From Actinomycetes bacterium (GTDB taxonomy: Bacteria > Actinomycetota > Acidimicrobiia > Acidimicrobiales > Acidimicrobiaceae), in contig JAJYVK010000089.1 of NCBI GenBank assembly GCA_021792075.1, forward strand, positions 1-6,513: 6,513 bases of DNA, read 5' to 3'. How positions within the stretch are numbered: the first letter of the stretch is position 1; every line of letters starts with the position of its first letter. Below are positions 6,366 to 6,513 of this stretch, piece by piece. The position numbers and the translations under genes are program-made. A model generated the notes under the pieces. That model was not told where the DNA came from, did not search any database, and saw only the letters and a list, made by a program, of their open reading frames with translations.

Positions 6366-6419
6366 GTGAACCGGGGCGATTGAAGATTGGGTTTCGTGAG
6401 ATCTATGGCCCCGGTCCAC
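6366..6419. repeat. Hairpin 2: 12-bp stem, 30-base loop
   Basis: GTGAACCGGGGC (6366-6377) pairs with GCCCCGGTCCAC (6408-6419), with one mismatch that becomes a wobble in one strand's RNA. The loop is again 30 bases and has TTGGGTTTCGTG at 6387-6398, nine bases in, and GATCT at 6400-6404. The inner GGGGC/GCCCC is shared with hairpin 1, while the outer pairs have changed together. Confidence 0.78.
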
Positions 6420-6450
6420 GATCTTGAAACTGTTGTACGACTGCATGCTC

Positions 6451-6478
6451 TATACATATGCGCGGAACGCAAAGATGC
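6451..6478. repeat. 28-bp direct repeat, copy B (nrdJ-distal)
   Basis: This is the second copy of the 28-bp motif, 191 bp from copy A and on the far side of the two hairpins. The outer blocks are unchanged and the middle five bases are GGAAC instead of CATGT. The spacing is close to 18 helical turns, so both sites would lie on nearly the same face of the DNA if a protein bound both. Confidence 0.8.
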
Positions 6479-6513
6479 TCGGGAACGCACTACCAGGCTG
6501 GTTCAGCTTTTTC

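Noticed and set aside
6260..6478. CRISPR array or integron attC sites
   Set aside because: There are only two 28-bp copies 191 bp apart with no regular spacers, and no attC core-site pair was found in the hairpins.
6221..6490. 89-residue minus-strand frame in the nrdJ upstream region
   Set aside because: It covers the repeats and hairpins, has no motif, and its start has no good ribosome site; the DNA structure explains the region better.
6495..6513. Possible rho-independent terminator (AGGCTG/CAGCTT then T-run) on the plus strand
   Set aside because: The stem is short with a G-T pair, the T-run is brief, and the window ends there, so it cannot be judged.

Overview
The window looks like a piece of an actinobacterial genome or actinobacterial mobile replicon of moderate G+C. 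The lineage is inferred from three things: the class II ribonucleotide reductase, the TnpB and the wall-lytic domains all read like actinobacterial homologues; the TnpB start appears leaderless; and the C-terminal lysozyme-like domain ends in the W...CGV style common in Actinobacteria. No tRNA, rRNA or CRISPR array is visible.

Layout, left to right: (1) 3-872 (+) is the 3' part of a lytic transglycosylase gene that starts left of the window. It carries the GPxQFxPxTF and YN signatures and then a second, weakly NlpC/P60-like region. (2) 873-1169 has no convincing gene. (3) 1170-2402 (+) is an intact, solitary TnpB (IS200/IS605 OrfB) nuclease gene with all RuvC and zinc-ribbon residues and no TnpA. 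It is followed by a typical right-end hairpin stopping at TCAA (2448-2451), which should also be the 3' end of the omega RNA scaffold. (4) 2506-3168 (-) is a second wall-lytic gene with a linker and an Rpf/lysozyme-like C-terminal domain, cut by an in-frame TAG (2782-2784) exactly between linker and domain. (5) 3411-6200 (-) is a complete adenosylcobalamin-dependent ribonucleotide reductase (nrdJ). (6) 6201-6513 is the upstream region of nrdJ and is unusually rich in structure.

The most unusual part is 6224-6478. It holds two 28-bp direct repeats (23/28 identical) 191 bp apart, each with an imperfect palindrome. Between them are two tandem hairpins whose stems differ but remain paired, while both loops are exactly 30 nt and share a core at the same offset. 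A GC hairpin near the nrdJ start can be replaced by an alternative, mutually exclusive pairing. I see neither a cobalamin riboswitch nor a canonical NrdR box there, so this may be an undescribed control region of a B12-dependent reductase, or a repeat family unrelated to nrdJ.

How the genes relate: nrdJ makes deoxynucleotides. The two muralytic genes act on peptidoglycan, and the TnpB unit sits between them, transcribed toward the interrupted one. Nothing in the sequence shows that the four genes form one pathway.
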